From positions 15,910,001-15,974,000 of the forward strand of contig NC_086192.1 in assembly GCF_023053635.1 (NCBI RefSeq): a DNA stretch of 64,000 nt. Reading direction: 5' to 3'. The DNA comes from Elgaria multicarinata webbii. Taxonomy: Eukaryota; Chordata; Lepidosauria; Squamata; Anguidae. The notes below the pieces were generated by a model. The model had not been told where the DNA came from. It made no database searches and saw nothing but the letters and a program-made list of their open reading frames with translations. Shown here piece by piece: positions 22,193-34,172 of this stretch. Position 1 is the first letter of the stretch; every line of letters begins with the position of its first letter. Position numbers and translations under genes: made by a program.

Positions 22193-25100
22193 CTACGGCG
22201 GAGGGCGCTCGAGGAAGCTGCAAATGGCAGCAGTGAATTGGTGGGGCTGATCCGCGTGAACCCAGTGCCCTGCGTCGGGAACGTACTGGATCTCTGCTTC
22301 CGGGAAGAGCCGTTCGATCTCAGGGTAGTCGTCAGAGCTGAAGGAAAGGCGACAGGAGACGAGGAATGGGCACAGGAAAGAGATAAATAAGCCAATTTCA
22401 CTGCCAGCTTTTGCCTCTCGTTACATGACAAAGTTACCGAACAGGATTCCTGCATTTCGGCAGGAGAGGAGCCAAATGAGTCCAGGACTAGAGGTGCTGT
22501 AGTGCACGCTCCACATACTGCTTTCGTGTTTTTATTCCACTTTTGTAAAGATTCGACACAAGGTGTGACTTTGGCCCAGGCCAGGCCGATGGAGGGGGCC
22601 TTGCTGTCTCAAGTCTCCTTATGAGGCAGGCTGGGGGGATCGTAGCTGAGGGAGAAGGTTCCGGGTCCCGAAGCAAAAGCACCCCAGAGGGGCTACGCTG
22701 GGAAGCCAGCCTCAGAATCCAGACCGTGGGATGCTTCTAGCACTCAGAGAGATGATTCGGCTCAAGAGCGGAATAAAGACGATTTCAAATACATACACAA
22801 ACACACAAACTCTTCTGACGCTGAGGCCTGAAAAGGGGTTTGGAAGCCAAAGGCTTTGATGAGCCCAGCTTCAATCGAGCTCTGGGTGAGCTTTCTAACT
22901 CGGGGCAATCGCTCACCTGATATAGCCGGACTTGGAGCCCCCGAGGAAAAGTGCCGGCCCCAGGTAGGGTGCCTGGAAATCAGGGAAGCCCAGGAGTTCG
23001 TTCAGGTGCTGGGAAATGGCGTCGAGGTTCACGCGCCACACGAACCTGTCCTCGGCGTACACCAGGTTGGTAAGCAGAAACTGGCGGATAGTTGGCTCCT
23101 AAACACAGAGAAGATGCAAGAGTTTGCAGGTGTGTGTGTCGAGAGGGACATACGCCCCAGGAAAATGCATCCTGTGCAAGCACTCCTTACATGGATTTAC
23201 GTAGCTCCTTTTCTGCTGTACTCCAGAGGCAACTGCTGCATGTCTCCAGCTCTGAATGTTGAGGGAATCCTGGTATGTGATGGTACCCCCATGCACCTAC
23301 ACGACTCGATCCATCTGAATAGTTGTGTGTGTGTGTGTGTGTGTGTGTGTGGAATGGGGCTTTGGTCTGTGTAATCTGGGATGGGCAGCTTTACCTGAAT
23401 GGTTGGCCGCAGCTGGTCTTCGGCCAGGCGGCGCGCGGTGGAACGAGGGATGCCCCTGGGGATGTCCACCACCTTCATGGCAGCAATGAAGTTGTGAAAG
23501 CTGGTGACGGCTGTCGTCTCGCTGGGGCTGATATCAACACACACCAGGCGCTCCACCAGCTCTGGCTGGGAGGGGGAAGACAAGCAAGCCAAGGGGTCAA
23601 AGGAGAACAGGTCATTCTCTGGAACTTAACAAGGACCTGAATCTTCTCCCAGGACGGATGAAGAATGGGCCAGCCCACCTCAGGCATTGGCACGGCACAC
23701 GTGCGCGAGAGCAGGAAGGCCTCACTTCTAGAAAGGGAGGCCCGGGGCTGGAGTCCACACCCTTTGTCCCCTAAGCCCAGGTGAGTGTGGGCCATCGGTG
23801 ACCAAGGCACTCTGCACCCACTCAGAGGCACGCCCTTCAAGTGGATGGCAGACCAGCCTTCCGCAAACCTGGTGCCCTCCAGATGGGCTGGACTGGAACG
23901 TTGGTGGTTGCAGCCCCAAGACATCTGCACGGTGCCAGGTTTGGAGAGGCAGCCCTAATACCAGGAACCTTGCAGCAGCAGAAGACGGAACAGGCGCCCT
24001 GGCCCACGATGCACCTACCCATTTCAGCGTGAGCACCATGGCTGTCTTGCCGCCCATGCTGTGCCCGATCAAGACACATCTGCTGAGACGGAGCTGCCGG
24101 AGGAGGAGGTGGACGTCGCCGCTCATCGCTTCGTAGGTCATGAGCGGGCTGTGGGGGCTGTCGCCATGGTTACGGGCATCCACCGTCAGCACCTAACTGG
24201 GCCGGAGAAGAGGAAGAGCAGCAGGTTGGCATGTGTCACCATGGCCGAAGCGACAGGAGACCATAAAACACGGGCAGGACTGCAACTCCAGGATTTCATT
24301 CTGGAGGAAGGCACTGACCTGCTAGTTGTTGGATAACAGGAACAACTCCGCAAGCCTCCAGACACTAGGGGGCGACAGAATCTCCTGCAGCTTGATCAGC
24401 TCCAATTTCCAGCAATGGGAGACTCTAAACTAGAGCTGGCCTGGCTTTTATGTTCTCTCCGCTTCAAGGTCCTCACTCACCCAGCTCCTATGCCTGCCCT
24501 GTGGAACAACGTCTCTCCCTCTCCCACACTTCTTAGCCTTTGTTCTTCAGTGCTGATCCCCAAACCAGCAGCCTCTCTTTCAGCCCTACACCGACTCACA
24601 CCCACCTTGCGCCCAGTTAGGAGCACCAGCTTTTTGGCCAGAGACGCGAAGTTGGATTTGCTGCCGAAAAGGCCATGTAAGAAGACGAGCGGTGGCTGTG
24701 GCGACGGACCATCGTACACCGTGTAGGACAAGGGCACCGGCCTGCAAGCAGAGGAGGGAGACTGAAAAAACTGGGGCTGTTTAGCCTGGAGAAGAGAAGG
24801 CTGAGCAGGAGACATGAGAACACTCTTCAAATACTTAAAAGGTGGTCAAACAGAGGAGGGCCAGGATCTCTTCTCGATCCTCCCAGAGTGCAGGACACGG
24901 AATAACGGGCTCAAGTGACAGGAAGACAGACTCCAGCTGGACATCAGGAAAAACTGCCTGACTGTTAGAGCAGTATGAGAATGGAACCAGTGACCTCGGG
25001 AGGTGGTGGGCTCTCCCACACTAGAGGCCTTCAAGAGGCAGCTGGACAACCACCTGTCAGGGATGCTTTAGGGTGGATTCCTGCATTGAGCGGGGGGGTT

Positions 25101-26419
25101 GGACTCGATGGCCTTATAGGCCCCTTCCTATAAGGGGGATGCTGGGGCGGGCGAGTGGCTTCGGAATGGCGTGCCCGGAAGTCGCTCTCCGAAAACAGCT
25201 TCCAGCCAGGTGCGCCGTTCCGAAGCTGCCCACCCTCACTGCAGCATCCTGGCTTCTCTTCAGCTGGGCAGGTGAGATGGCGCCCCACGCCCAGGTACGC
25301 TGGGGTGGGTGGGTGTGAAAGCAGCTCACCTGCGCGGCCCGGTTCCTAACAGGCCACGGACTGGTACCGGTCCGTGGCCCGGGGGTTGAGGACCCCTGCT
25401 CTAGATGCTGCTGGACTACGACTCCCGTTGTTGAAGAAAGTGCCAAGCTCTGAACCAAAGCGACTTATGCTAGTTGCTACGCTAGTTGCTAGGGAAATGT
25501 TTATTTATTTATTTATTTATTTAAGGATTTTTATGCCGCCATTCAGCCAAAAAAGGCTCTCATGGCGGCTTACAAAAGTATTTCTTGACAGTCCCTGCCC
25601 AATGTTGCAAAAGCTGAAATGTCTAAGAGAAGCCATGAAATTGTTAAGATAACCGAAATCAAGTGAAAGTTCCCCAGGGAACAGCGACTACTGTACATGC
25701 TTGCCGAGAAACTGTCTTACTATATACTTTACTTTTCAGCCAGAAATTGGTGTATAAATGCCTTGCGACCACCCTTGCGAGGTAGGCACATGCTTTGCAG
25801 CAATTAGCGCCGGTGCCTCTTTATTCTGCAGAATAAATGCTGTTTGTTTAATTGTTTTATCTTCGCCCCTTACCACTGGCCAAGGCTGATGGGAATCGGA
25901 GTCCAGCAACACCTGGAGCAGCCTTCCTCAACCTGGGGCGCTCCAGATGTGTTGGACTACAACTCCCAGAATGCCCGGGAGATGCAGTCCAACACATCTG
26001 GAGCGCCCCAGGTTGAGGAAGGCTGACCTGGAGGGTGCCAGGTTTCCCCACCAGTTGTGTTGAACTACACTTCCCATTATCCCTAACCAGTATGGCCTGG
26101 AGGGCGCCAGGTTGGGGGAAAACCCATTGCAGAGTGACACACTTGCTGCCCAATCCCCGCTGGCCTCCTATGCGTCGGGGCGGGAGCTAGGGAGAAGCCT
26201 GCTGCCGCTCTACCTTTCCCTCTCTATGGCGGCTACATCCGGGCCTTTCACCCACTCACTTCCTGTCTCTGGTGGGCCCCGAGGGAGGGGTGGGGGAGGC
26301 AGCTCTTACATCATGGCGTGGCTGGCGAGGCCCTTCCGTTCCCGGGCCTGGCCCGCGCGGAGGAGCGAGGCCCAGGAGCCCCGAGGCTTGGAGCGCGGGA
26401 GGCGGAGGGCGCAGAGCAT
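22193..26419 (-). CDS. ABHD11: ABHD11, mitochondrial alpha/beta hydrolase, 6 exons
   Basis: Serine hydrolase of the alpha/beta fold. In mammals it is a mitochondrial matrix protein that protects the 2-oxoglutarate dehydrogenase complex. Minus-strand exons: 26,310-26,419; 24,606-24,741; 24,019-24,192; 23,395-23,565; 22,917-23,098; 22,193-22,337. They sum to 918 bases, 305 aa, close to human isoforms (306-315). The N-terminus (MLCALRLPRSKPRG..., many Arg/Lys, no acidic residues) fits a mitochondrial targeting peptide. HGLFGSKSNF supplies the oxyanion region, GHSMGGKTA holds nucleophile Ser127, and AGHWVHAD holds His282. VDARNHGDSPHSP and PELVERL..VDISP are family signatures. The start is the ATG closest upstream of the donor at 26,310. 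An in-frame upstream region is open but lacks family similarity. Intron 1 carries a CR1 copy and nested MITEs. Splice sites and phases are all consistent. Confidence 0.95.
23324..23352. repeat. (TG)n microsatellite in ABHD11 intron 4
   Basis: About 14 TG repeats, about 45 bases downstream (gene sense) of the exon 4 donor. Confidence 0.9.
23862..23965. mobile_element. Old foldback repeat in ABHD11 intron 3
   Basis: 'aaacctggtgccctccagatgg' and 'ggtgccaggtttgg' are inverted relative to each other with a diverged centre. Same broad family as other CCAGATG foldbacks here. Confidence 0.5.
24759..25128 (+). mobile_element. CR1 LINE 3' part in ABHD11 intron 1
   Basis: About 370 bases of young CR1, antisense to the gene, from 'agactgaaaaaactggggctg' to 'ccttataggcccc'. 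The ATTCTATG tail is missing, so the 3' end was lost after insertion. Confidence 0.88.
25500..25645 (-). mobile_element. LINE-tail repeat with TTTA run
   Basis: (TTTA)n followed by 'aggatttttatgccgcc', 'aaaaaaggctctcatggcgg' and 'ttacaaaagtatttcttgac'. The same tail recurs at 51,302-51,440 and in decayed form at 46,025-46,200. It is probably the inverted 3' end of a LINE family. Family not assigned. Confidence 0.55.
25870..26115. mobile_element. Old foldback repeat interrupted by a young MITE
   Basis: Outer element: 'aggctgatgggaatcggagt' and 'ccagcaacacctggag' at the left, 'ggtgccaggtttccccacca' and 'cctggagggcgccaggttgg' at the right. The young palindromic MITE at 25,919-26,025 sits inside it. 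Confidence 0.6.
25919..26025. mobile_element. Young palindromic hAT-type MITE
   Basis: Begins CAGCCTTCCTCAACCTGGGG and ends with the inverse, with arms meeting near a short centre. It is flanked by identical 8-base ACCTGGAG (25,911-25,918 and 26,026-26,033), the size made by hAT transposases. Nearly identical copies are at 32,664, 34,173 and 50,532. Confidence 0.85.
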
Positions 26420-26640
26420 CGCTAGGCGGCCGCTAAGGGGACGCAGAGGCCAGACAGGCGAAGGGACGCGGCCATGGAGCCACTTCCGGGTGAGTTGCCA
26501 TGGAGACGGGAGGCCATAGCGGAGACTGACAGGGAAAGCCCCGCCTTTTCCCGTCGCGGAGGCCGCGCCCATTCCTTTACAAGGCTTTGAGCGAGGGGAG
26601 TTGCGCATGCGCCACCAGGTGGCGCCAGAGAACAACGATG
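26280..26640 (-). promoter_or_regulatory. ABHD11: ABHD11 CpG-rich promoter and first exon
   Basis: GC- and CpG-rich stretch spanning the first coding exon and its upstream flank. It includes a YY1-like 'gccatgg' and an NRF1-like TGCGCATGCGCC at about 26,603-26,614, both common in promoters of nuclear-encoded mitochondrial genes. No TATA box seen. Transcription start not determinable. Confidence 0.55.
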
Positions 26641-26719
26641 TAAGTGCGCGCTGCAAGCTTCGGGTTCACGCAGGACGCTTCTTCAGACGAAGCTTTACGC
26701 TCTATTATATATAAATTAA

Positions 26720-27388
26720 GGTGACCCTATGAAAAGGAGGACCGGGCTCCTGTATCTTTAACAGCTGCATAGAAAATGGAATTTCAGCAGGTGTCATTTG
26801 TATGCATGCAGCACCTGGTGAAATTCCCTCTTCTTCACAACAGTTAAAGCTGCAGGTGCCCTGCCCTCTTTTGCATCTAGTCACTCTACAAAAGATAGGG
26901 TGGCCCTATGAAAAGGAGGACCGGGCTCCTGTATCTTTAACAGTTGCATAGAAAAGGGAATTTCAGCAGGTGTCATTTGTATGCATGCAGCACCTGGTGA
27001 AATTCCCTCTTCTTCACAACAGTTAAAGCTGCAGGTGCCCTGCCCTCTTTTGCATCTAGTCACTCTACAAAAGATAGGGTGGCCCTATGAAAAGGAGGAC
27101 CGGGCTCCTGTATCTTTAACAGTTGCATAGAAAAGGGGGAATTTCAGCAGGTGTCATTTGTAGATATGGAGAACCTGGTGAAATCCCCTCTTCATCACAA
27201 CAGTTAAAGCTGCAGGAGCTATACTAGTGTGTGTGACCAGATTTAAAAGAGGGCAGGGCACCTGCAGCTTTAGCTGTGGTGATGAAGAGGGGATTTCACC
27301 AGGTTCTCCATATATACAAAAGACACCTGCTGAAATGCCCTTTTCAATACAACTGTTAAAGATACAGGAGCCCTGTCCTCCTTTTCAT
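26720..27388. repeat. Tandem 179-bp units plus an inverted arm
   Basis: Units beginning with CCCTATGAAAAGGAGGACCG start at about 26,720, 26,899 and 27,078 (period 179, units 1-2 almost identical). The stretch 27,228-27,388 is the inverse of the third unit, so the original element was a palindrome ending in AGGGTGACC, and its left arm was then triplicated. Non-coding. The outer right end reappears at 27,974-27,985 (GGTCACCCT) after a LINE insertion. Confidence 0.8.
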
Positions 27389-27973
27389 TTTAGTCCCAAA
27401 TATGGCAGCCAGGCTGGTCACTGGTATGCCTAGGGGTGGCCACATTATACCAGTCTTAAAATCTCTTCACTGGCTGCCAATTAGTTTCCGGGCAAAGTAC
27501 AAAGTGTTGGTTATAACCTTTAAAGCCCTACATGGTTTGGGTCCAGGCTACCTGCGGGGTCGCCTTCTCCCGTACAATCCGGTCCTCTGGGAAGAATCCA
27601 CTTCAGCTAGCAAAAACTCGATTAACAACTGTTACCCAGAGCACCTTCTCTTCTGCTGCTCCCAGACTGTGGAATGGCCTGCCGGAGGAGATTCGTCAAC
27701 TTGACAGTCTTTTAGAATTTAAAAAAGCAATAAAGACTGATCTATTCCGGCAGGTCTATCCAGTGAAATTTTAGAATGTTTTCAGGATGTTTTAAAGATG
27801 TTTTAATAACGTATGGTATGTTTTTATTCATTTTTAATGTGTATTTAATATCATGTTTTTATACTGTGATTTATACTTTGAATGGTTTTAGTTTTTGTGA
27901 ACCGCCCAGGGAACTTTGGCTGTTGGGCGGTATTAAAATGCAAGAAATAAATAAAATAAATAAAATAAAATAA
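27389..27973 (+). mobile_element. LINE (L2-like) 3' part inserted in a foldback element
   Basis: Decayed reverse transcriptase C-terminus. The first frame reads 'HIIPVLKSLHWLPISFRAKY' and 'VLVITFKALHGLGPGYLRG'; a shifted frame continues with 'RLWNGLPEEIRQLDSLLEFK'. This block pattern is typical of L2-type and related LINEs. It is followed by a UTR ending in 'gaaccgcccagggaactttggc' and an (AAATA)n tail. It lacks its 5' part and has at least one frame break. Confidence 0.75.
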
Positions 27974-27985
27974 ATATGGTCACCC

Positions 27986-30900
27986 TATATTATAAATAAG
28001 GTGAGCTGCATTATATACAATTCTAAAATGAGTTATTGTTAATAAGCAGTACGAATTACTTAGTTCTCATAACTAAATGCCATATGTTTGAAAAGCGGAA
28101 GGGATTGTTTCATTTAATGCCGCTCAGGTCCTTCCTCGGCAAAGGAAGAACTTACCCCACAGGTCTGCAGGGGAGTAAGGAAAGGTCAGCACTGACTGCC
28201 GGGATCTTCATTCCCCCTTCTTGACCTCCTCCTCTGCCTTTCCTTGTCAGTCTTCATATATAGGACAGAATACAAGAGTGCCTCTGAGCATGTACAAAGT
28301 GCCTTTCAGCCACTGATAAGGTGAGAACAGTAGCTAGTGCCCAGGGTTTGGGGTGGAGAGGGTACCATTTCTAAGCACAACTGCTTACCTTTAAAAAAAA
28401 ACAATCTTTTCTTTCCTTCCTTCCTTCTTTTTTTAAAAAAGATATTTCCCGTATCGGAGAAAGTGGAACAGAAAAGCTCTTCCCTGCCTCGGCCCTCCCA
28501 TAAGCCAAACAGAAGTGTTGACAGTCACCTGTGGAATCCGAGACCAGCTGTGACCTTTTGCTTCTCTGGGGCAGAGGACGAGAATAGCTCCTTCTTCCAC
28601 CTTCTTCACTGGAAGAATTGGCAAAGTGACAGAGCAGGGGAAGCAGCACTGACCAGAAATCTGTTGATGTTGTTCCAGCCAAGGAGCTCTTACCTTCCTC
28701 CGTAGAACGTGGCTTGGCTCACTTACCTAAGTTACTTATTTTACGCGGCACCTACTTCTGGCACTACGTGGCCAGAAGTAGTATCAAGGAGACATTCTCA
28801 TACAGGGCATTATGACATTTTGCTTGGTGTGCAATGGAGATTTACAGTTCCTGTTAAAATGGAGGTGGTTCTGCTAACACTAGGATTGCGTCACTGACCT
28901 GTGAGAGCTGATTGGTAGATTGTCCTTGTGCCTTTGGACAAACGTTGGCTTCAATTACTCTCTGGTCTCTTCCGAATATTGATTTATTTTATTTATTTAT
29001 TACATTTCTGTGCCGCCCCATAACTGAAGCTCTCTGGGCGGGTCACAACAATTTAAACCATAAAATACAAGATGATAAAATACAATATAAAAATTTCAAA
29101 CCACTCCCGCATTTAATTTGTGTTTTAGCCCGAACTTGGAAACTTCTTAGGATGTGAAGTGAGAATAGGATTGCCTCTGAGCATGCTCAGTGTGTTCTTT
29201 TCCAACTCACTGACCAACCACAGCTGCCTTGATGTCTGACGTGTTTCTCCACCCTCCCTGCAAGGAGTTCAGGTTAGCATATGTTTCCCCCAATCCACTT
29301 CTTTTATCTTTACAACAACCCTGTGAGGTAGGTTAGGCTGAAAAACAGTGAATGGTAGTGAGAGATAAGGCTACAATTAGAATCCATTACTAGTTCAATA
29401 CTGTAACCCGGAGCTGGTGAACCTATGGCCCTGTAGATGCTGTTGGACTCCAATTCCCATATGCTCCACCCAGCATGATGGGAGTTGTAGTCCAGCAACA
29501 ACTAGGAAGTTTCCACCTCCTAAGCACTGCACCACCCTGCCATCTGTCTGTGAAACAAGCCTGCATAGGTGGTGACAACACAGCCATTTGGGGGTGTGGT
29601 GAAACCTTTTTCTTGCTGTGCGTCTGCACCCCGCTGCAAAATCTGGCGCCGAGAAGAGGCTGAGCCCCCGTGCCTGTCTTCCAGGTGCTGCAGAGACCTG
29701 TGCCGCCTCTTTGGCCTCAGCCGGCATCACGGAGCCCCAGCCGGCCTGCCTGGGCTGTTGCCCTTGATGGCTGCGGAAGAGTTAAACGGGAGCTCAGTGT
29801 GCAGTCTGGCCCTGGGCCAAGTATCTTGTACCTGTCCCAGTATCGGTCATGTGCCCCTGGGTGTGGCGGCCGCACAAGCCCATGCTTTGTTCCCAGCGGA
29901 GCACCACAGAGCAACCCTTGTGCGCTCTCTGTTGACGAGCAACTCCACCATGACTGCGACTTAAGGCTGCAAACTGGGCTGCGGTCCCTCCCCTCCCCTC
30001 CTCCCCCCCTCCACAACAAAGAAACCGCTAAATGGGGGCCTGGAAGAAGAGGTGTCAAGTGGTGCAAGACGACCTGGCCATTGTGGCTCTGTGGGTCACG
30101 CTGCGGTTGTTGTGCCGCTGTTGCGAAGCACAAGGAGACCGGGGGCAGGATTTATTTTTTTCCACAGGCAGCGCGTTGGGAGGAGCATTGACGCCGGTGT
30201 GATTGTTTGGAAGCACTTTTTTTAAAAAAGCAAAGTGTGCAGTAGGATCTCTGAACATGTGCAGTGCGCCTGAACCTGGAGGGGGAACAGTGCCTCTGGA
30301 AATTCTTCACCCTCTTTGTGGAGGGGTGTGTGTGGGTGTGTTTCCCTGAATTTTTCTTCCCACCCCTTCCACAAAGAGGGTGAGGTGGGACGTAGAATTC
30401 CCTAACAGGTGATGGGAAAAGCATCCCGGAACGTTTCACAGCACGTTCTCTTCTGAGAAAGCGCAGCTCCGTTCGTACGGAAGAGAATAATATTGCAGGA
30501 AGAGATGAGCCGGCTTGCCTGGGCCCCTCCAGATGGTCGGGCTACAACTCCCATCACCCACAGCCATGGGGGTTGTAGTCCGACCATCTGGAGGGCCTCA
30601 GGCCGGCGAAAACAGCAACAAACTGAGAGGAAAGAGGATTGATAAGTCTAAGGAGCAATTTCACCGCGTCTCCATCAACCATATTAAAATATACTAGGTT
30701 GAGCCTGAAATTCTCTGTCCTATTCGTGGGCAGAAAAGTCAGGGCGGCGGGAGGCCTTTTGTCAAACATTCTGCGGCTTGAAATTCTCCAAGAAAATTCT
30801 TATTGCTGAGAAATTTGGGCCTCTTGCACAGCCGGCCTGGTCAGTTGGCATCCCATCGAGAGGGACGCAGCTTGCCAGTGTCCCCTAACAAGACCCCCGA

Positions 30901-31267
30901 CCCATTTTCTTTGCTGCCCCTTTGGTATCATCTCTCTTTGCCTTTGCTTCCCCCTGCTGTGTCCCGAAAGGATGGAGAGACCCCGCGACCACCCCATCCG
31001 TGGTGGGCGTCAGCATGAGAATGGGCCCCCGGGAAGGTGCTCTCGGTGGCTGCTTCACCTCCGGTGGCTTCCCCAGAAAACTCCCCGGACCCTCCCTTGA
31101 GCGGGCGGTCGAAACTTCCTTCTCTGTTTACTAGCTTGTGATGGATGGTGATAAATGGGTTTCCTGGGGAACGGAGTCTTTTATGGGGAGGGTGGGGTGT
31201 TTCGATACGAGAGCAGAACGTTTTAAATTAATAAAGGAAGAATGCAAACTCGAGGTCTCGTAACTGA
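27986..31267. other. Intergenic DNA between ABHD11 and CLDN3, left part
   Basis: No recognised gene. Contents are an inverted LINE tail at about 28,980-29,110 ('cataactgaagctctctggg'), a decayed SINE near 29,287-29,560 split by a foldback (29,430-29,512), a foldback at 30,508-30,606, and an inverted repeat at about 30,290-30,385 ('caccctctttgtgga' and its inverse). Copies of the dispersed motif CTGAGCATGTRCAAAG lie at 28,284, 29,178 and 30,248. GC-rich unassigned DNA covers 29,640-30,130. Confidence 0.5.
30508..30606. mobile_element. Palindromic foldback repeat
   Basis: CCCCTCCAGATGGTCGGGCT...CCCATCACCC and the inverted ...GGGGGTTGTAGTCCGACCAT form arms of about 45 bases. No clear target duplication. 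Confidence 0.7.
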
Positions 31268-31511
31268 GAAGGCCAGCGTGGCGTTGTGGTTAGGATGTTG
31301 GACCAGGACTCAGGCGACCTGGGTTCTAGTCCACACTCTGCCGTGAAGCTCACTTAGGTGACTTTGGGCCAGTCACTGGCTCTCAGCCTTAACCTCCCTC
31401 ACAGGGTTGTCATGCGGATAAAAAGGAGAAGAGGAGAACCACGCAAGCCGCCTTGGGGTTCTTGCAAGAAGAAGAAAAGTGGGATAGAAGTGTAATACAT
31501 TTAAAAATAAA
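31268..31511 (+). mobile_element. tRNA-derived CORE-type SINE
   Basis: Pol III A-box region 'gcgttgtggttaggatgttg', B box GGGTTCTAGTCC, and a CORE-like body 'gtgactttgggccagtcact' and 'cctcacagggttgtc', ending in an A-rich AAATAAAT tail. It is about full length. A CR1 copy (31,512) is inserted at its tail. A reverse, older copy is at 42,575-42,715. Confidence 0.75.
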
Positions 31512-31790
31512 TCATAGAATCATAGAATAGCAGAGTTGGAAGGGGCCTACAAGGTCATCGAGTCCAACCCCCTGCTCAATGCAGGAATCCACCCTAAAGC
31601 ATCCCTGACAGATGGTTGTCCAGCTGCCTCTTGAAGGCCTCTAGTGTGGGAGAGCCCACAACCTCCCTAGGTAACTGATTCCACCGTCGCACTGCTCTAA
31701 CAGTCAGGAAGTTTTTCCTGATGTCCAGCCGGAATCTGGCTTCCTTGAACTTGAGCCCGTTATTCCGTGTCCTGCACTCTGGGAGGATCA
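31512..31790 (-). mobile_element. CR1 LINE 3' end
   Basis: Reverse-oriented young CR1 copy of about 279 bases. It starts with TCATAGAATCATAGAATAG right at the SINE's A-rich tail. Confidence 0.9.
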
Positions 31791-32663
31791 GCCTCCCCCA
31801 ACCTGGTGCCCTCCAGTGTCCGTCTACCCTGGAGGGTGAACACTCCTGGAATGGGTGCCACCTTCGTGCAGTGGGTACACGGTTCCCCAAAGTCTTCTGC
31901 TCAGCCGCTCTCGGAAACCAAATTTTGGACTAGATGGACCTTTGGGTCTGATCCAGTAGGGCTACCCTGTGCAGGATTGCCTGCAGCCGGGGTTGAGAAA
32001 AGCGGTCCTCTGCATCTTCTCACACAGGGCCGAGAAAAGGTGCAAAGGAAGACATTCCCCCCCTTTCCGGGAACGTTGATCTCCTGGGCCGCTTGTCGGG
32101 CTCTGCTAGCTCTAGGGTGGCTAGGTGACCTCTTTTTCAGAGGGCCGTCCTCAGTTTTGCAGATCCGGTCGAGGGTCAGTCCTCTGTTTGAAAGCGTCCT
32201 GTCTTAGAACGGCTGTCCTGCGCAAGACTGGGTTAAAAGTCAAAGGACCGCCAGCAGGGAGAACCAGGGGGCTTGAATTTGCCCCTGTTCGCCGTCCCTG
32301 TTCAGTCTTCTCCACTATAGTGAGGTACATTTTATTTCTCTTTAAATTCCAGTCATTGTTTCGCCACTGGCATTTATACGTCGGCTTTAACACACGCAAA
32401 TGTTACGCAAATTGGCACCTTACCCAGAACCCATCCATCCTTGCTCCTCCGCTGGAAGCAGCATTGCCGTGGCCTTCACACACTGTTCTGGGTTACGGCA
32501 CTTTTCCCCGGCCATTCACCCCATCACGTTCCGCCGAACCAGTAGGGATGACATTCCGGAGTGGCCCGTTTGAAGGAGAGAAAAAAAGTTCCAAACGACT
32601 CTGAATTTAAATTAAAAAGAAAAAGAGCTAAATGTTTCTTTGTTAAAGCGTGATTGTCTACCG

Positions 32664-32793
32664 CAGCCTTCCTCAACCTGGGGCGCTCCAGATGTGTTGG
32701 ACTACAACTCCCAGAATGCCCCAGCCAGCTGGCTGGGGCATTCTGGGAGATGCAGTCCAACACATCTGGAGCGCCCCAGGTTGAGGAAGGCTG
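32664..32793. mobile_element. Young palindromic hAT-type MITE, 130 bp, no loop
   Basis: Two 65-base arms meet without spacer at CCAGCCAG|CTGGCTGG and agree at 63 of 65 positions. Termini are CAGCCTTCC/GGAAGGCTG. The flanking 8 bases are identical, GTCTACCG at 32,656-32,663 and 32,794-32,801. Each arm holds CCAGATGTGTTGGACT and CCCAGAATGCCCCAGCC. Non-coding, and must have been mobilised by a transposase supplied in trans. Confidence 0.9.
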
Positions 32794-33158
32794 GTCTACC
32801 GCCATCCATGAAACGCCCCCCCCCAATAATGTATTTATTTATTTTATTTATTTATTATTTATTAAGCATTTTTATAGCGCCGCCTCACTATTTCTGGCAT
32901 CGAGGCGCTTTACAATAGCATATAAAACAATTCCACTAAAACCCTCAACCCGCATTTAACCTTTGTCTTGGGTCGGCAGCGTAGACGTTTCGTTTTGGAA
33001 ATGGTGGTGCTCAGAATCTTTTCTCACTGTTTAAAAACAAGCGCTAATATTCTTACGGCATCAGGGCGCTTTCTATTTAAGCGGAGGTTTGGAAACATCT
33101 CGATATGTTAAAAAAATAATAGCTAGAAAAGTGTTTTAGCACTAATTAAAAAATTGAG

Positions 33159-33162
<4 letters not shown>

Positions 33163-33206
<44 letters not shown>

Positions 33207-33207
33207 G
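33163..33207. repeat. (ATA)n microsatellite
   Basis: About 15 uninterrupted AAT repeats. A similar run closes the window at 63,978-64,000. Confidence 0.95.
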
Positions 33208-34172
33208 GGTTATAAAACAGCCCCGTTTGTGAATGTTATACTGCAGGGCTTCCTCAGCTTCGCGCCCTCCAAAGGTCTTGGACCTCACCTCCCATAATCC
33301 CCACCCTGCATGAAATGTATGTCAACGAGGAGGCACTGTGATTCAATACTAAACACCCAGAGTCGAATCCAGACTGGGTGATACTTCGAGCATTGTTGAA
33401 ATCAATGGGTCTACTTTAAGCAGGACTAAGCCCTTAGTGCGGAAGCAGCCACAGTTGGGATCTGGTCACCCTGCCAGGATACGAACCCGGTCTGTTCTGC
33501 TCCTGTTTCAACTGGACGGCAACTCCTGCCCATCCACCCACCCCCGGATCCTTCTGCATCTCTCCCCACGTCTGCGACGGCCTCGTTGCATTGTTTGCCT
33601 CGTATTTTGTAGCAGGTGAACCGAGCCCAGCAGGAGGGCGTGAGCAGCCGGTCACGCTCCCTGAACGAAGAACAAGGGGAAATAAACAAGGTGCTTGCTC
33701 AATCCGTCTTCTCGACTCGGAGCACGCAGGCAAGAGGTCCATTTCTTCCTCCTTCGAGCTGAGAAAAAGCAGGTTTGAGCCACCCTCGGCCGGGAAAGGA
33801 AGAACCCAAACCCAATTCGCACTCTGGTTCACACGCTGGCTACTTCTGCGTGATCAACAGACTTGATCTGTTTTACATACTTGGTGTGGGACGTGTGGAG
33901 CGATCGCATGTGGAAGTCTGCCTCTCTGAGCATGTGCCAAATGCAATGTCAACACCTAGCCACTGAGTAGACGCAAGGCGCTCACAAAGTTGCAGGGCTT
34001 TTCATTGCTTTGAAGGTTCCAGGTGAAACTAAAGGTGCCCTCTGCCCCGGAACGTATTGTTTGAGCCCAAGGCTTAATTGGACGCAGCTTGGAATGTTGT
34101 CTGTATCACCAGGGCTCGACCTTGCAATGGCTTGACAGCAATGAGACTATCGTCCTGGCTCACCCCCTACAC

